From Thalassovita sp. (GTDB lineage Bacteria; Pseudomonadota; Alphaproteobacteria; Rhodobacterales; Rhodobacteraceae), in NCBI GenBank assembly GCA_017792425.1, contig CP051233.1, positions 2,080,402-2,144,401 of the forward strand: DNA of 64,000 bases, written 5' to 3'. A program made the position numbers and the translations under genes. The notes below the pieces were generated by a model, which was given only the letters and a program-made list of their open reading frames with translations, was not told the origin of the DNA and did not search any database. Shown piece after piece: positions 62,531 to 64,000 of the stretch. The stretch's first letter is position 1; each line of letters opens with the position of its first letter.

Positions 62531-62713
62531 TCAGTCATCAAAGACTGGCACAAGAAACACAAGGGCCCCATTGATGACAACCTTTCCGGCTTCGGGGAAA
62601 TTCACGGTGATCTTGCCGTGAATGTTCGATTGCACCTGACCGACGCCCCATTCCGGGCAGTCAGGATGTCGCACGCGCATCCCAGGTTCAAGAAAGGCGT
62701 TCAGATCGTCCAT
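62531..62713 (-). CDS. DUF3553 small protein
   Basis: A 60-residue protein whose core GMRVRHPDCPEWGVGQVQSN and ITVNFPEAGKVVI is the DUF3553 pattern, a small beta barrel also seen as a tail on some UvrD-type helicases. Function unknown. It is divergent from chpT with 26 bp between starts, so the two must share a tight promoter region. Confidence 0.85.
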   Translation of the reverse strand: MDDLNAFLEPGMRVRHPDCPEWGVGQVQSNIHGKITVNFPEAGKVVINGALVFLVPVFDD

Positions 62714-62739
62714 TCGGGTCCACTTTCGGAGGAATTGCT

Positions 62740-63339
62740 TTGACCCAAGATACCCTTGAATTCAGCGCATTGATAGGGTCACGCATCTGCCATGATCTGA
62801 TCAGCCCCATCGGCGCGATCGGCAATGGGCTGGAATTGCTGCAAATGGGTATGCCCCTGTCGCCGGAACTGGCCTTGGTGGCAGAAAGCGTGGAAAACGC
62901 CAACGCCCGGGTGCGGTTTTTCCGCGTTGCCTTTGGCAAGGCCAGCGAAGGACAGCAGGTCAACCGCGCCGAGGTAGAGGGCATATTGCGGGACATATCC
63001 AAGGGCGGGCGCATAGAAATACGCTGGGCCGGCGATACGCCGCCGGATCGCAGGGGATTACGCGCAGGGTTCATGGCGGTGATGTGCCTGGAAAGCACCC
63101 TGCCCCTTGGCGGCGAAATTACCGTTGAATATCAATCTGGTGCATGGCGTCTGCATGCTACCGGGCACCGCATTCGGTTACAACCGGACCTGTGGGCACT
63201 ACTGGATCAGCCGCAGTCTGACCCGCATAGCGTTTCCGCCGGGCAGGTCCAATTCGCGCTGCTTCCGGGCCTGCTGCGCGATCTGGGCCGGGTAGCGGTG
63301 GTCTCGTCAACCGACACCACCGCAACGATCGCCTTCTAG
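62740..63339 (+). CDS. chpT: Histidine phosphotransferase ChpT
   Basis: A 199-residue pseudo-histidine-kinase that passes phosphate from the CckA receiver to CtrA. The phospho-acceptor is His18 in SRICHDLISPIGAIGNGLELL; the rest is a degenerate ATPase-like fold (LRAGFMAVMCLESTLPLGGE) that does not bind ATP. The start is TTG 62740 behind a strong GGAGGA site at 62728-62733; no ATG fits. Its stop overlaps the proA stop by 3 bp. Confidence 0.9.
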   Translation: MTQDTLEFSALIGSRICHDLISPIGAIGNGLELLQMGMPLSPELALVAESVENANARVRFFRVAFGKASEGQQVNRAEVEGILRDISKGGRIEIRWAGDTPPDRRGLRAGFMAVMCLESTLPLGGEITVEYQSGAWRLHATGHRIRLQPDLWALLDQPQSDPHSVSAGQVQFALLPGLLRDLGRVAVVSSTDTTATIAF

Positions 63340-64000
63340 CTGCGCACAGCCCCGTCGCCTGTGACCAGGTACTTGAAACTGGTCAGTTGCGCCGCCCCGA
63401 CAGGGCCGCGGGCGTGCATCTTGCCCGTGGCGATACCGATCTCTGCGCCCATTCCAAACTCGCCACCGTCAGCAAATTGGGTAGAAGCGTTATGCATCAG
63501 GATCGCACTGTCCAACCGTTCAAAGAAACGGTCTGCAACAGCCTGGTTTTCCGTGATCACGCAATCTGTGTGGCTCGAGCTGAACTGCCGGATATGGGCA
63601 ATCGCGCCGTCGACGTCATTCACCACGCGTGCGGCGATGATGGAATCAAGGTACTCTTTGCCCCAGTCATCCTGCGTGGCGGGGATTGACCCTGGCAGAC
63701 CTTCCGCGCGCACTTCCACGCCCGCATCCATCAGCGCCTTTACCAAATCTGCGCCAAGAGTGTCCGCTATATCCTTGTGAATCAACAGACATTCCGCAGC
63801 CCCACAAATTCCCGTACGACGGGTCTTGGCGTTCAGGACCACGCGCAGCGCCTTTTCGGGGTCGGCATCCTTGTCCACGAAGATATGCACGATGCCTTCC
63901 AGATGGGCAAACACCGGCACGCGGGCTTCGCGCTGAACCAGCCCGACCAGACCTTTGCCACCGCGCGGCACGATCACGTCCACATAGTCGGTCATGGTCA
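63336..64000 (-). CDS. proA: Gamma-glutamyl phosphate reductase, C-terminal part (cut by window edge)
   Basis: About 220 C-terminal residues of ProA, which reduces gamma-glutamyl phosphate to the semialdehyde in proline synthesis. The catalytic cysteine is in KTRRTGICGAAECLLIH, PRGGKGLVGLVQREA lies near the edge, and SSSHTDCVITEN and GPVGAAQLTSFKYLV are typical. The N-terminal portion is beyond the right edge. It converges on chpT. Confidence 0.96.
   Translation of the reverse strand, partial: TMTDYVDVIVPRGGKGLVGLVQREARVPVFAHLEGIVHIFVDKDADPEKALRVVLNAKTRRTGICGAAECLLIHKDIADTLGADLVKALMDAGVEVRAEGLPGSIPATQDDWGKEYLDSIIAARVVNDVDGAIAHIRQFSSSHTDCVITENQAVADRFFERLDSAILMHNASTQFADGGEFGMGAEIGIATGKMHARGPVGAAQLTSFKYLVTGDGAVRS

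Noticed and set aside
1..64000. Prophage, integrative element or CRISPR-associated island
   Set aside because: No integrase, transposase, phage structural gene, direct-repeat array, tRNA-linked attachment site or composition break was seen. The gene order is that of a core chromosome.

Overview
The window looks like an ordinary chromosomal segment of a Rhodobacteraceae (Roseobacter-group) alphaproteobacterium. The evidence is high G+C coding sequence, the gene order dusB-ntrB-ntrC-ntrY-ntrX-trkA-trkH-hfq-hflX, fused ispDF, the set ctrA, sciP and chpT, ornithine-lipid genes olsB-olsA, and a DUF6456/DUF6477 gene pair. I see no rRNA, tRNA, CRISPR array, transposase, integrase or prophage module. 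Genes are tightly packed, with many ATGA/TGATG start-stop overlaps and several convergent pairs whose stop codons abut or overlap.

Layout. 0-7.4 kb: drug exporters, NADP isocitrate dehydrogenase, YitT-type membrane protein, a 3-hydroxyisobutyrate-dehydrogenase relative and a penicillin-acylase-family hydrolase. 7.5-19.8 kb (minus strand): nitrogen regulation (NtrBC, NtrYX), TrkAH potassium uptake, Hfq and HflX behind dusB. 20-24.7 kb: ispDF, pgpA, a CinA C-terminal-type amidase, ammonium transporter, ubiquinone-binding RatA-like protein, hpt. 24.7-30.1 kb: a LysR regulator divergent from a cytochrome c' and a di-haem cytochrome c, then cupin-lipA, peroxiredoxin and OxyR. 30.2-37.5 kb: VIT-family transporter, the DUF6456 regulator (GafA-like) divergent from DUF6477, an MttB-family methyltransferase, FadL porin and guaA. 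37.5-44.7 kb: two EamA transporters, P-loop protein, metA, hydrolase, ppk2, TetR regulator, outer-membrane protein. 44.8-53.7 kb: rplM-rpsI, MocR regulator divergent from DUF1127, thioesterase and enoyl-CoA-hydratase relative, di-haem peroxidase, trmFO-gluQ, hisI, IscU-like scaffold. 53.9-64 kb: small membrane protein, recG-ligA, ctrA, sciP, mnmA, olsA/olsB, DUF3553, chpT and the end of proA.

How parts may work together. NtrBC, NtrYX and Amt form a nitrogen-status module; neither NtrC nor NtrX carries the sigma54-contacting GAFTGA loop. CtrA, its inhibitor SciP, the phosphotransferase ChpT and a GafA-like regulator all lie in this window, and CtrA-type boxes (TTAA-N7-TTAA with one mismatch) sit upstream of ctrA, in the DUF6456/DUF6477 divergent promoter region and upstream of olsB. 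This suggests a CtrA-to-gene-transfer-agent control circuit, the most interesting signal here. A dispersed intergenic repeat (four copies) with a GC-rich hairpin is the other recurring structure.
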